From: Saccharomycodes ludwigii
Taxonomy: Eukaryota; Ascomycota; Saccharomycetes; Saccharomycodales; Saccharomycodaceae
NCBI RefSeq assembly: GCF_020623625.1
Contig: NC_060202.1
Span: 452,501-516,500, forward strand
DNA: 64,000 nt
Direction of reading: 5' to 3'
Positions 31,764-40,473 of the stretch are shown here, one piece after another (positions within the stretch are counted from its first letter, which is position 1; each line of letters begins with the position of its first letter). A model generated the notes under the pieces. That model was not told where the DNA came from and ran no database searches. It saw only the letters and a list, made by a program, of their open reading frames with translations. The position numbers and the translations under genes were made by a program.

Positions 31764-32953
31764 ATGATCTCCTCCATTACTGAATACTTAGAAGAATTAA
31801 AGGAAGCTTTTGTCCCAACTGTTGCCAAGGCTGAAGTATGTACTTTCCAATTTTGATTTTATTTTAAAATAAAAAGCAAATAAAAAACAGAATGTACTAT
31901 TATGCGTGAGAATAATTTAGTTAAACAAATAAGAAACTATAGAGAATAATATAAAATGAATATCCAGGCATTTTTTTAATATATATATCGGGAATTAAAC
32001 CAAGTTTTTAAGGTTTGTTGGTAAGGGGAAGAGTAGAATAATCGTAGAACAATCGTAGAACATAGAGATATATTCAGTATTACTATTTTTTAATCTGAAG
32101 TTTACATTACAAAAGGCTAAGATCCTCTTTTCCATGTGAAGCATGTATTCCATTTTTATTAAAAAGAAAAAAAAGAAAGAAAGGAAACCAAAATAGATTG
32201 GATTCAAATTGAAAATTGCACAAAAAAAAAAAAAGGGTTTTCTCTTTTAATTTACCCCTGACAATTACTGAGTTATTGAATTATACTATTTAATAGTGAA
32301 ATATATAATGACAATAGAAATTGTAACTCACAGAAAATATACTATAGAAATTGAGAATTAAACTATAACATATATCTTTATTGATCTTCCCCTATGATTG
32401 CTAGTGGATAAAAACAAATGAAAAATTAAAATAATACCAATTACAGTAACAAAGTTCAAAAAAAGCACAATTTTCTAAGATGTTTTTATTTTTGCTCGTA
32501 GTACTATTCTGTTAACTAAAATAATATTCCGGTTACTAACAAATACAACCTTATTAAACGATATCATTGCATTATTTTGAATTATTATAAAATTCACCGT
32601 AATATATGAATCGATTTAATTTTAGTCTGTCAAAATAGGAAGAAAAGGAAGAAGAAAAGGAAGATAATGATGATGATGATGACGATGATGATGAGGACGA
32701 TGATGATGATGAGGACGAAGATGAAGAAGTTGGTGATCAATATGATGCTTTAAGAGAGGAATGTTCTAAAACTGCTGAAGGTCAACCATTGGTCCATCAT
32801 TATATGGAATGTGTTGAAAGAGTCCATAAAGCTCAAGAACAACCAGGTTATGAGGAATTAGAACACAAGGAAGATTGTGTTGAGGAATTTTTCCATTTAC
32901 AACACTATATCAATGAATGTGCTGCTCCAAGATTATTCGACAAGTTAAAATAA
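31764..32953 (+). CDS. QCR6: Cytochrome bc1 hinge protein Qcr6 (two exons)
   Basis: Exon 1 is 31764-31835 (24 codons, MISSITEYLEELKEAFVP...) and exon 2 is 32639-32953, joined in phase 0, giving 128 residues. Exon 2 opens with a Glu/Asp-rich tract (25-54) and then the hinge domain: LVHHYMECVERV, QPGYEELEHKEDCVEEFFHLQHY and APRLFDKLK, nearly identical to S. cerevisiae Qcr6. The protein sits on cytochrome c1 in complex III, facing the intermembrane space. Cys66, Cys82, Cys104 and Cys118 are present, the four-cysteine pattern of animal UQCRH; S. cerevisiae keeps only the middle pair. Neither exon alone is a long frame, so the gene is easily missed. Neighbours match YFR033C. Confidence 0.92.
31836..32638 (+). 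other. QCR6 intron, 803 nt
   Basis: The donor GTATGT is at 31836-31841, a perfect TACTAAC branch site at 32534-32540, and the acceptor AATAG ends at 32638. A nearer TTTTAG ends at 32625, 13 nt upstream, but its use would shift the frame and stop after 13 codons. As I recall, S. cerevisiae QCR6 has no intron. No box C/D or H/ACA RNA was recognised inside. Confidence 0.88.
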
Positions 32954-33853
32954 GTTTGAATGCTAAAAAAAAAAAAAAAGGCGTCATTCATTTGTTTATT
33001 TATTTGTTATTTATCTTATTCTATTTATTAAAATGCTACTGTTCAATGATGCCTTGGTTTGCCGTTGTTAAGCTTTGTTTTATCACACAATTTATTTTTT
33101 TTTAATGTCCATATATAGTTTACATTAATTTATTTTGTTATTGGTGTTTATTTTTTTTTGTTTTTGTTTTTGTTTTCATCCTTATCGCTACATTTTTTGT
33201 CGAAATTTATGGTGTGAATCGCAATGATATTAATAGTAGTATAAGGGTAAACTTGGAAAATAGCAGGCAAAAAAAATTAAATTTCAATAATAACTTTATT
33301 TATCCACTTATTTATTTATTCTATATTACGTTTGTATGATATATAGTACAATATATGTGTATAAGGTGCATATAGTATATTTCATATCTTTAATAATAAT
33401 ATTACTTAATTATCGAATTGAAGAGACCTGGAGGAAAAAAAAAGACGGATCTTGCTATCAGATATTGCTGAGTTTATTCAATTTTGTTTTAAGCTAAGAT
33501 TTCCGATATGAACCAGACATTTTATGCTAAGTTTTACTGGAAAAAAAAAAAAAAAAAAAAGCACGTGATTTGTATTGAAACTTGCAGATATTAATGATTT
33601 AGTGCTATTTTTAAGTTTGAGATTTTATACTGGAGATAGTTGATTATCATGTTTTGGGAAAGAAATAAACCAAACATTCTATAGAAGATCGGATTAGCTT
33701 CGGAAATAGCAAGCAATAAAATCAGCGGACTATATCGCCTATAAAATGAAGTTGGTAGCAAATACGTCCTATTTTGATTTTAAAAAAAAAAAAATTAAAA
33801 AAAAAGAAAAAACTAATGGTTGCAAGATTATATAATATTTTGTGACAAGATTA

Positions 33854-33865
33854 ACATCCGTACCT
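33854..33865 (+). promoter_or_regulatory. Rap1-like site upstream of RPL29
   Basis: ACATCCGTACCT differs by one base from the ribosomal-protein Rap1 element ACATCCGTACAT. It lies about 550 bp before the presumed transcript leader of RPL29. Rap1 with Fhl1/Ifh1 drives most yeast ribosomal protein genes. Confidence 0.5.
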
Positions 33866-33954
33866 TTTATATGATTATTTAAAATGAAGTAACTAGACCG
33901 AAAGCGCCTTATTTAACTAATTTACACATTATTTTTTTTTTTATTTTTTTTTCT

Positions 33955-34082
33955 TTCTGTTTAAATGTGCTCCTGTTTAAATGTGCTTCTGTTTAAATGT
34001 GCTTCTGTTTAAATGTGCTTCTGTTTAAATGTGCTTCTGTTTAAATGTGCTTCTGTTTAAATGTGCTTCTATTTAAAATATC
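33955..34082 (+). repeat. 16-bp tandem repeat, seven copies plus a decayed eighth
   Basis: The unit TTCTGTTTAAATGTGC repeats without spacer from 33955 to 34066; copy 2 has one change (C for T), and a diverged copy follows at 34067-34082. It lies between the Rap1-like site and the RPL29 leader. Confidence 0.95.
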
Positions 34083-34435
34083 TTATCCGTTTCATCCCTT
34101 TGAAAATGAAGAAACCCATATTTTATCTTTTTTATTTTTTTTTTTTTCAATTTTTTTTTTTTTTCTGTTTATCATAAAATATGGAGCTTTTCTCTCTTAT
34201 TGTTAATTACAATTCTATGGGATGCCAACTTGTAGTTCATTCTGTTCTTTTTCAAAGTTAAAAACTTTCAAGTATGTAGGGAAAAAAAAAAGATTTTTCC
34301 TTGTTAAAGCTTTATTTCTTTCTCCCATTATTCATTACCGCTCTAGTGTAACCTTTTATTCTTAATAAATCTATTTATTTATTTTAGTTTATCATTTAAA
34401 AAAAAAGTTAAAAGAACAGTATCAATCAAGAATCA

Positions 34436-35271
34436 GTATGTTGACACACATTGCATTAGCAATTGAAAAATAAATTATATATGAAAGAAAAGAAAAAAAG
34501 AAGGGGAAAACAAAAGAAAAAGAACAAGCTCAGAAAGGAAGAAAGTACAGAATCACAGATAAACTGCAACACGAAGTTAAAGTTAAGTAAAGTTGGATTA
34601 CAGGCATAGAATACATGCTTGCCTTAGGAGGTTTAAAAAACCTTTTAGCGAGGATCTTTTTAAGTTATTTGTTGGGCAACTGGAGATACTAAGAGTATAA
34701 ACTTAAGGTGAACGGTGGTTTGCACCTGTTGGAACAGAAGAAGACTATATATTTTTTTTATCCAACGCGTTATACAATACTTTACACAATAAAAGAAGTG
34801 GACTCTACCAATTATCTTTTTGTTATTAAAAACATTCAATAAAGTAAAGTTTAGGAATAAAAAAGCTCGCCACCTAGGAGAAAATTTACAGTTATTAGGA
34901 TGGAAAGGTAAAAATTAGTCTAGACGTGAAAATATCAACACTATTGTATCTTTTACCAAATACTGTAACATGATTGAGATATCCACTAGGGTTGAATAGA
35001 AGTGTTTGTGTATTTTAAGTTCAATATTTTTATGGCTCGGTCTTGGTTTTTGGCACTACATAATATAGTGCTAATGAATAATGTATTTTTCCTAACTTTT
35101 GATTGTTTTCCTGCTTTTTTTCCTGCTTTTTTTTTTTTTTTTTTTTTTTTTGAAGCTATCAGCATAATTTTACTGTGCTATTAGAACATTTAATTTACTA
35201 ACATTGGTTATTTTTATTATTCCTTTTTGAATAACAAATTTGGTATATATATATATATATATTACATACAG
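34436..35271 (+). other. Inferred 5'UTR intron of RPL29, 836 nt
   Basis: The donor GTATGT is at 34436-34441, a perfect TACTAAC at 35196-35202, and the acceptor ACATACAG ends at 35271, 3 nt before the ATG, with no AG in between. The leader before the donor (ATCAATCAAGAATCA) resembles that before the RPL2 donor. Size is like the QCR6 (803) and RPL2 (697) introns. It encloses a less AT-rich, hairpin-forming segment (about 34593-34740). Confidence 0.7.
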
Positions 35272-35274
35272 AAA

Positions 35275-35463
35275 ATGGCTAAATCTAAGAACCATACCGC
35301 TCATAACCAAACCAAAAAGGCTCATAGAAATGGTATCAAGAAGCCTAAGACTTACAAGTATCCATCCTTGAAAGGTGTTGATCCAAAATTCAGAAGAAAC
35401 CACAAACATGCTTTACATGGTACTGCTAAAGCTTTAGCTGCTAAGCGCGCTGGTAAGAAATAA
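35275..35463 (+). CDS. RPL29: 60S ribosomal protein L29 (eL29)
   Basis: The 62-residue basic protein starts [20 protein letters not shown] and continues with [22 protein letters not shown], almost identical to S. cerevisiae Rpl29 (59 aa); the C-terminus has a few extra residues (AAKRAGKK). The ATG at 35275 is the family start; the frame open upstream of it is intronic by the splice signals. It belongs to the large subunit near the peptidyl-transferase/E-site side. Neighbours match YFR032C-A. Confidence 0.97.
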   Translation: MAKSKNHTAHNQTKKAHRNGIKKPKTYKYPSLKGVDPKFRRNHKHALHGTAKALAAKRAGKK

Positions 35464-36502
35464 ATTAGTTTTTGATTAAATTGTATCTTCATATAATTTG
35501 AATATTTATATATAATATAATAATACTGTTTATTTTTCTTTTTTCATTCACTGCTTTTTACTTATTTTTTTCTTTTTTTTTTTGGTCAAAATGAGTCGTA
35601 TTATTAATATTAGTTTTGGATAACTAAGTTTACAGCGACTTAAATAATTTGATATGACTAGTGTAAATTTCACCGATTATTATTATTCTTAAAGTACTTT
35701 ATTCATATATAGTGCTATGTAAACCATGTCATTTTTATTTCGAGGTCATAAAAAGAATCTATATTTATTCCAGCTAAAAAGTCACAGCAAGCACACCAAA
35801 ACACACCGAAACATCAAAACACAAGCCGCTACGTCGCATGAGTTTTATTTTGCCAATAATTTAACCAAAAAAAAAAAAAAAACTTTTGTATTTTAAATGT
35901 AGACTTCCCCCTCCCTCTCCAGTAAATGTTTTAAAGTCATAGATAAATAACAGAGAGCAAAGTCCATTCGGACAATATAGATATATATATTTTTTTGTGT
36001 CAGTTACAGTGTGCGAGTATATCTAAGAGTCATCATTAGTACTATTTTGATTTCAAAAACAATATATATATATATATATATATAAATACACTGACAGTTT
36101 TTGTGACGTTTTTTTGCTTTACAATTTATTAGTTAAAAAAAAGAAAAAAAAAAAACGTTGGCGGCTACAAGACATACGATGCTATATAAAGAAATAATTA
36201 CACATTCTTTTCTTTAATCTTTGTGTCTAAATAATTCTTATCATTATAACTCTTTTTGTATGTTATATAACCATAGGTTATTTTAGGCATTCAATCAATC
36301 ATAGAGATATGGTTTTTCTTTAAAAAAAAAATTAAAAAAAGTATATTACATATCCATCTACGTTTCAGAAAAGTACTTTTACAAATCATTCCGATAGAAG
36401 TTATAAATTAAAGAAGAAAAAAAAAAGAAAGAAAGAAAATAAATAAATAAATAAATAAAAATAAATATATTCAAACCAAAAACAAGTCAGGAAAACAATA
36501 AT
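35464..36502. other. RPL29-RRT5 intergenic, RRT5 promoter
   Basis: No gene. It holds a CA-rich stretch with repeated AACACACCGAAACAT-like words (about 35785-35825), an (AT)n tract (about 36063-36083), a meiotic-type element pair, and an (AAAT)n leader near 36440-36466. Confidence 0.55.
36099..36167 (-). promoter_or_regulatory. MSE and URS1-like pair upstream of RRT5
   Basis: On the minus strand GTCACAAAA (36099-36107) fits the Ndt80 middle sporulation element, and TAGCCGCCAA (36158-36167) matches the Ume6 URS1 consensus TAGCCGCCGA at nine of ten bases. They are about 340-400 bp before the RRT5 ATG and 50 bp apart. Confidence 0.5.
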
Positions 36503-37495
36503 ATGACCTTAGAAAATCAGGTTCTAACAGAAAACAGTGAAAGTGCTATTGTTGAAACTGTTCAAAATAATGACAGTAGCACAACAAATAAAAATGAGCC
36601 TCTTGAAAATGATATGAAGCCTGATGTTAAACGTGTTTATATCTCTAACTTAAACTTTGAAACCACTGAAGGTGATTTATTCGGTTACTTGGAAGACAGT
36701 GGTTGTAAAAGTGTTTTGATCCCAAGCCAAACTGTTCGTGGTTTTAGAACCAATAAAGTTCGTCCATTAGGCATTGCCTATGCAGAATTTGAAACTCCCA
36801 AACAAGCCAGAGAAGTTGTTGATAAATTTAATGGAGTTGTTTTTAAGGAGCGTGCTTTGAGATTTAAGCTATATTCTCCTTATTCTCCTGCTGTAGTTAC
36901 TGAAAAAATTAGTAAAGCGAATAAAAAATCAAGGTTCTCACGTTTAGGTGTTAGCAATGATAAAAAAGACAAAAACCAAATTGTTAAAACGGCAAGCAAT
37001 AAAAAAGACAAAAGAATGAATTTGTTATCTGATTCAGCCCAAAAAGAGGGTGAAGGAGAAAACAAGCAACTACAACAGCAGGATCCAGACAAGCCAGGTA
37101 CTACGGAAATACCTAATTCTACAGAAGATTCCAAGGGAGAAAATAAGGAAGTTTCCAAAGATACGGTTTATTGTGCCTATCTACCACCAAAAGCTACAGA
37201 CGTTGAGCTAAGAGAATACTTCCAAAAATATGGCCCAACTGATGTGTATGTATTCAAAAATCGTTATTATAGAAGAGGTTTGCATTTCCATCGTTATGTT
37301 TTAGCAGCTTTGGTTACCTTGACAGGCGAAGATAGCGCATCCAAAGCCAGCGAGGAATTGAAAAACACTAAATTTATGAACAAATCCATTGTGATTAAAC
37401 CCTCCTATTTGGAAAAAATTAAAGAAGTTCAGAAAGCAGCTGCTTTTAAAAGTAATCCTTCCAGTTCGTTGCCACAAGATGAAGTACAAGAATAA
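36503..37495 (+). CDS. RRT5: Two-RRM protein, Rrt5-like
   Basis: The 330-residue protein has an N-terminal RRM (about 43-123: RVYISNLNFETTEGDLFGYL, then LGIAYAEFETPKQA) and a second, shorter RRM-like domain (about 222-305: TVYCAYLPPKATDVELREYF, RRGLHFHRYVLAALVTL), joined by a charged Lys/Gln-rich linker. The unusual spacing and the tail IVIKPSYLEKIKEVQ match S. cerevisiae Rrt5 (YFR032C), a poorly characterised protein expressed in sporulation. RNA binding is expected from the domains; targets are unknown. Its place between RPL29 and RPL2 matches chromosome VI. Confidence 0.85.
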   Translation: MTLENQVLTENSESAIVETVQNNDSSTTNKNEPLENDMKPDVKRVYISNLNFETTEGDLFGYLEDSGCKSVLIPSQTVRGFRTNKVRPLGIAYAEFETPKQAREVVDKFNGVVFKERALRFKLYSPYSPAVVTEKISKANKKSRFSRLGVSNDKKDKNQIVKTASNKKDKRMNLLSDSAQKEGEGENKQLQQQDPDKPGTTEIPNSTEDSKGENKEVSKDTVYCAYLPPKATDVELREYFQKYGPTDVYVFKNRYYRRGLHFHRYVLAALVTLTGEDSASKASEELKNTKFMNKSIVIKPSYLEKIKEVQKAAAFKSNPSSSLPQDEVQE

Positions 37496-38300
37496 CAAAG
37501 CTTAAGCTAGTCAGTTTAGAAGTAGCAGCACAGGAAATGATAGGAGTAGATATATAAATGAATAATGTATAAAAATATTATTTTTGGAGCTTGGTATAAT
37601 TTTCTAATTTCTATTTTTTTTTTTTTTTTTTTTTTGTTTGGTTTTTTTGCTAACCTAATCATATACATAAAATTTAATTAAAAATATTGTGACATGTTTG
37701 ATGTTACCACACCCATACATTTGTTAATTGGCTTTAAAAAGTTTTTTGAAAATTAAAAAAAAACAAAAAAAAATTAAAAAAAAAAATTAAAAAAAAAAAT
37801 AAAAAAAAAAAAAAACGCTCAATTAACATTGCGTTCAAGTTTTGCTCTTTATTGTTTCTTTGAAAAAGATAAGTAAAAAATTTCATATTTCCCTTCCTTT
37901 CATTAAGAACATAAATAATTTTCTTTTGTTTAAATTTTTAAAGTTTACCTTTATCCTACAAAATTTAGTAATTGTTGTTAAATTGTATCTTTTCTTACTG
38001 TATTTCTGCTTAGATTTTTATAACAGTATTATCAATCCAGTAGTTTTTTTTTTTTTTTTTTTTTCCTTAACAACTTTACCTTGAATGTATATATATAATT
38101 TTTTTTTTTTTTTCCTTTTTCCCTCATCATAAAATTTCATTTAACTGTTCTTTAGTATAGCTTTTTTCTCTCTCTTTTTTTTCTTTACAGCGGTTGTAAT
38201 AAGAATTCTCATTTTTTCTTTTAAATATTTATAGATTTGCAGAGTTTTAGAGTCTTGTTTTAAAAATCAATCAAATAACCAAGAAAATAATCAAGAAGCA
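37496..38300. other. RPL2 promoter region
   Basis: It holds T20 (about 37616-37635), a cluster of A8-A14 runs at 37757-37814, T runs near 38045-38064 and 38100-38113, and a Rap1 site. No gene is seen. Confidence 0.55.
37709..37720 (+). promoter_or_regulatory. Rap1 site upstream of RPL2
   Basis: ACACCCATACAT matches the Rap1 consensus ACACCCRYACAY exactly and lies 581 bp before the RPL2 ATG, followed by the T-rich tracts typical of ribosomal protein promoters. Confidence 0.7.
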
Positions 38301-39762
38301 ATGGGTATGTTAACATTAACAAATATGAGGATATGGAAAGGGCAAAAATAATAAAAAATATATATTATCTTTATATTGTGAATATTTTTTGGATTAAAAT
38401 TTATACGGAGTAATGTTTTGATGAGCATCTATAAAAGAAGCAGTAGCAATACTTATTAAAAATATAAAAGGTAAATGGATATTAAGTTGTTTCAGTTGAT
38501 TTGTCTGACAGGATAACTTAAAAGAAAAAGAAAAAATATAACAACATACTATTTGATATGATTATTGGATATATACATTGGCAAGAGTTTTGTTTATTAT
38601 ACGATCATGACACATGCCTTTTTTTCAAGAATGAAACGTTATAATTGAATACAGAAAAGATCGATTAATATATTAAATGATTTTATCTACATTATATATC
38701 ATTTTGTTTCCACATATACTTATCTTATGGACTGCAACTTTTTTTTTATCCACGTTTGATTGACTAATATTAAAATCATTGGTAGTTAATTTTTTTTTTT
38801 AATTGACATTTTGAACATTACTTGGATCCCGTTTACACATGGAACATTATACCAAACTCTGCAATTTTTGTCCGTCCCTTTTCCTATCTATGGGTGAATA
38901 GTAATAAAAAGCCAAGATTTTACTAACAATTTTATTTCTGCATAACTTTTTTTTAATTGAAAAATTTAATGATTATGCTTATTTACCCCAATTATGAACA
39001 GGTAGAGTTATTCGTAACCAAAGAAAGGGTGCTGGTTCTATTTTTACTTCCCACACCAGATTAAGAGAAGGTGCTGCTAAGTTGAGAACTTTAGATTACG
39101 CTGAACGTCACGGTTACATTCGTGGTGTTGTTAAGCAAATTGTTCACGATGCTGGTAGAGGTGCTCCATTGGCCAAGGTTGTCTTCCGTGACCCATACAA
39201 GTACAGATTACGTGAAGAAATCTTCATTGCTAACGAAGGTGTCCACACTGGTCAATTCATTTATGCCGGTAAGAAGGCTTCTTTGAATGTTGGTAACGTT
39301 TTGCCATTAGGTTCTGTTCCAGAAGGTACTATTGTTTCCAATGTTGAAGAAAAACCAGGTGACAGAGGTGCTTTAGCTAGAGCTTCTGGTAACTACGTTA
39401 TTGTTATTGGTCATAACCCAGAAGAAAACAAAACCAGAATTAGATTACCATCTGGTTCTAAGAAGGTTGTTTCCTCTGATGCCAGAGGTGTTATCGGTGT
39501 TATTGCTGGTGGTGGTAGAGTTGATAAACCATTATTGAAAGCTGGTCGTGCTTTCCACAAGTACAAGGTTAAGAGAAACTCATGGCCAAAGACTAGAGGT
39601 GTTGCTATGAACCCAGTTGATCACCCTCACGGTGGTGGTAACCATCAACATATTGGTAAGGCTTCTACTATTTCCAGAGGTGCTGTTGCTGGTCAAAAGA
39701 TCGGTTTGATTGCTGCCAGAAGAACTGGTTTGTTACGTGGTTCTCAAAAAACTCAAGATTAA
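38301..39762 (+). CDS. RPL2: 60S ribosomal protein L2 (uL2), two exons
   Basis: Exon 1 is only ATGG (38301-38304) and exon 2 is 39002-39762; splicing restores [14 protein letters not shown] and a 254-residue protein, the same length as S. cerevisiae Rpl2. Conserved segments include [34 protein letters not shown] and the uL2 loop [14 protein letters not shown] at the peptidyl-transferase centre. The intron position after the fourth base equals that in S. cerevisiae RPL2A/B. Codon use is strongly biased (GGT, GCT, AAG), as in highly expressed genes. Being the single locus flanked by both YFR and YIL neighbours, it is the pre-duplication RPL2. Confidence 0.97.
38305..39001 (+). other. RPL2 intron, 697 nt
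   Basis: Donor GTATGT 38305-38310, branch site TACTAAC 38921-38927, acceptor AACAG ending at 39001 with no earlier AG after the branch site. No embedded snoRNA motif was recognised. Confidence 0.95.
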
Positions 39763-40473
39763 AGTGGTTTATTATTATATATGTATAAAAATATCCTTTC
39801 TTTCTATTATGTTTTTTTGAATCTGTATAATTTTCTAGTTTCTTTTTTTTTGTCCCAATAAAAATAACAAGTCAAATAAAACCCTCTCCGAATATGATTA
39901 GTAAGGAGATTTTTTTTTTTTTCCTCTTTTTTTTTTTCCCTCTTATGAAAATAAAAAGCTCCAATCTTCGATATGATCAATTGAAGATAGGAATCTACGT
40001 GGATTTATTTTTGGTTTAACTTGTTTATTGTATTAAGCATTTCTTGGTATGTGCTACATAATTCTATCACGTGTATTTAAATTAGTAAAAAGAAACACAA
40101 ACGTACACACACCTCTCAGTAACTACTGTATAAATGAAAAGCAAAATATAATCGCCTTGGATAGTCTGCTAATTCTCTGTGGAAAATAAAAAACATTTTT
40201 GAAATAAAGGAAAAAAAAAAAAAATTAAAAATGTCACGTGATAGTAAAATTTTTTTTCCTATATAGCAATATTTATCAGATCTTAGTTCATTCGCGGCTA
40301 ACTAAGTTTTTTTTTTATGGTTTGATCATGAAAGAAAACAAAGAAAAGGATATACAGAACATAATTTGCCCATCGTTACAATAGTATATACTATTTAAAA
40401 AAGTTTTGGTTTATTGAGGAACCTTTTCTGCTTAAAATTCATATACTTTACCATCGCAAGTAAATCAACTAAT
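39763..40473. other. RPL2-SMC2 intergenic with two CACGTG boxes
   Basis: CACGTG at 40068-40073 (TCACGTG flank) and 40235-40240 (full palindrome TCACGTGA) lie about 400 and 235 bp before the SMC2 ATG; both have the Cbf1-type flank. T and A runs occupy much of the rest. No gene is seen. Confidence 0.5.

Larger units (their letters stand above)
32954..34435. other. QCR6-RPL29 intergenic, RPL29 promoter
   Basis: No gene. It holds a CACGTGAT box at about 33564-33571, a Rap1-like site (33854-33865), a 16-bp tandem repeat (33955-34082), T runs near 34136-34164, and a leader that ends AAGAATCA immediately before a GTATGT donor at 34436. Confidence 0.55.

Noticed and set aside
31836-32638. Intronic box C/D snoRNA in the QCR6 intron
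   Set aside because: I found no RTGATGA box paired with a CTGA and a terminal stem.
33560-33720. Possible point centromere: a CACGTGAT box with TTCGGAAA about 130 bp away in AT-rich DNA
   Set aside because: The CDEI-like box lies on the wrong side of the CDEIII-like core for either strand, the flanking CDEIII bases do not fit, and gene order places no ancestral centromere here.
40414-40473. 20-residue N-terminal extension of Smc2
   Set aside because: The frame is open but has no ATG; the family start MKVEELIIDGFKSY is at 40474.
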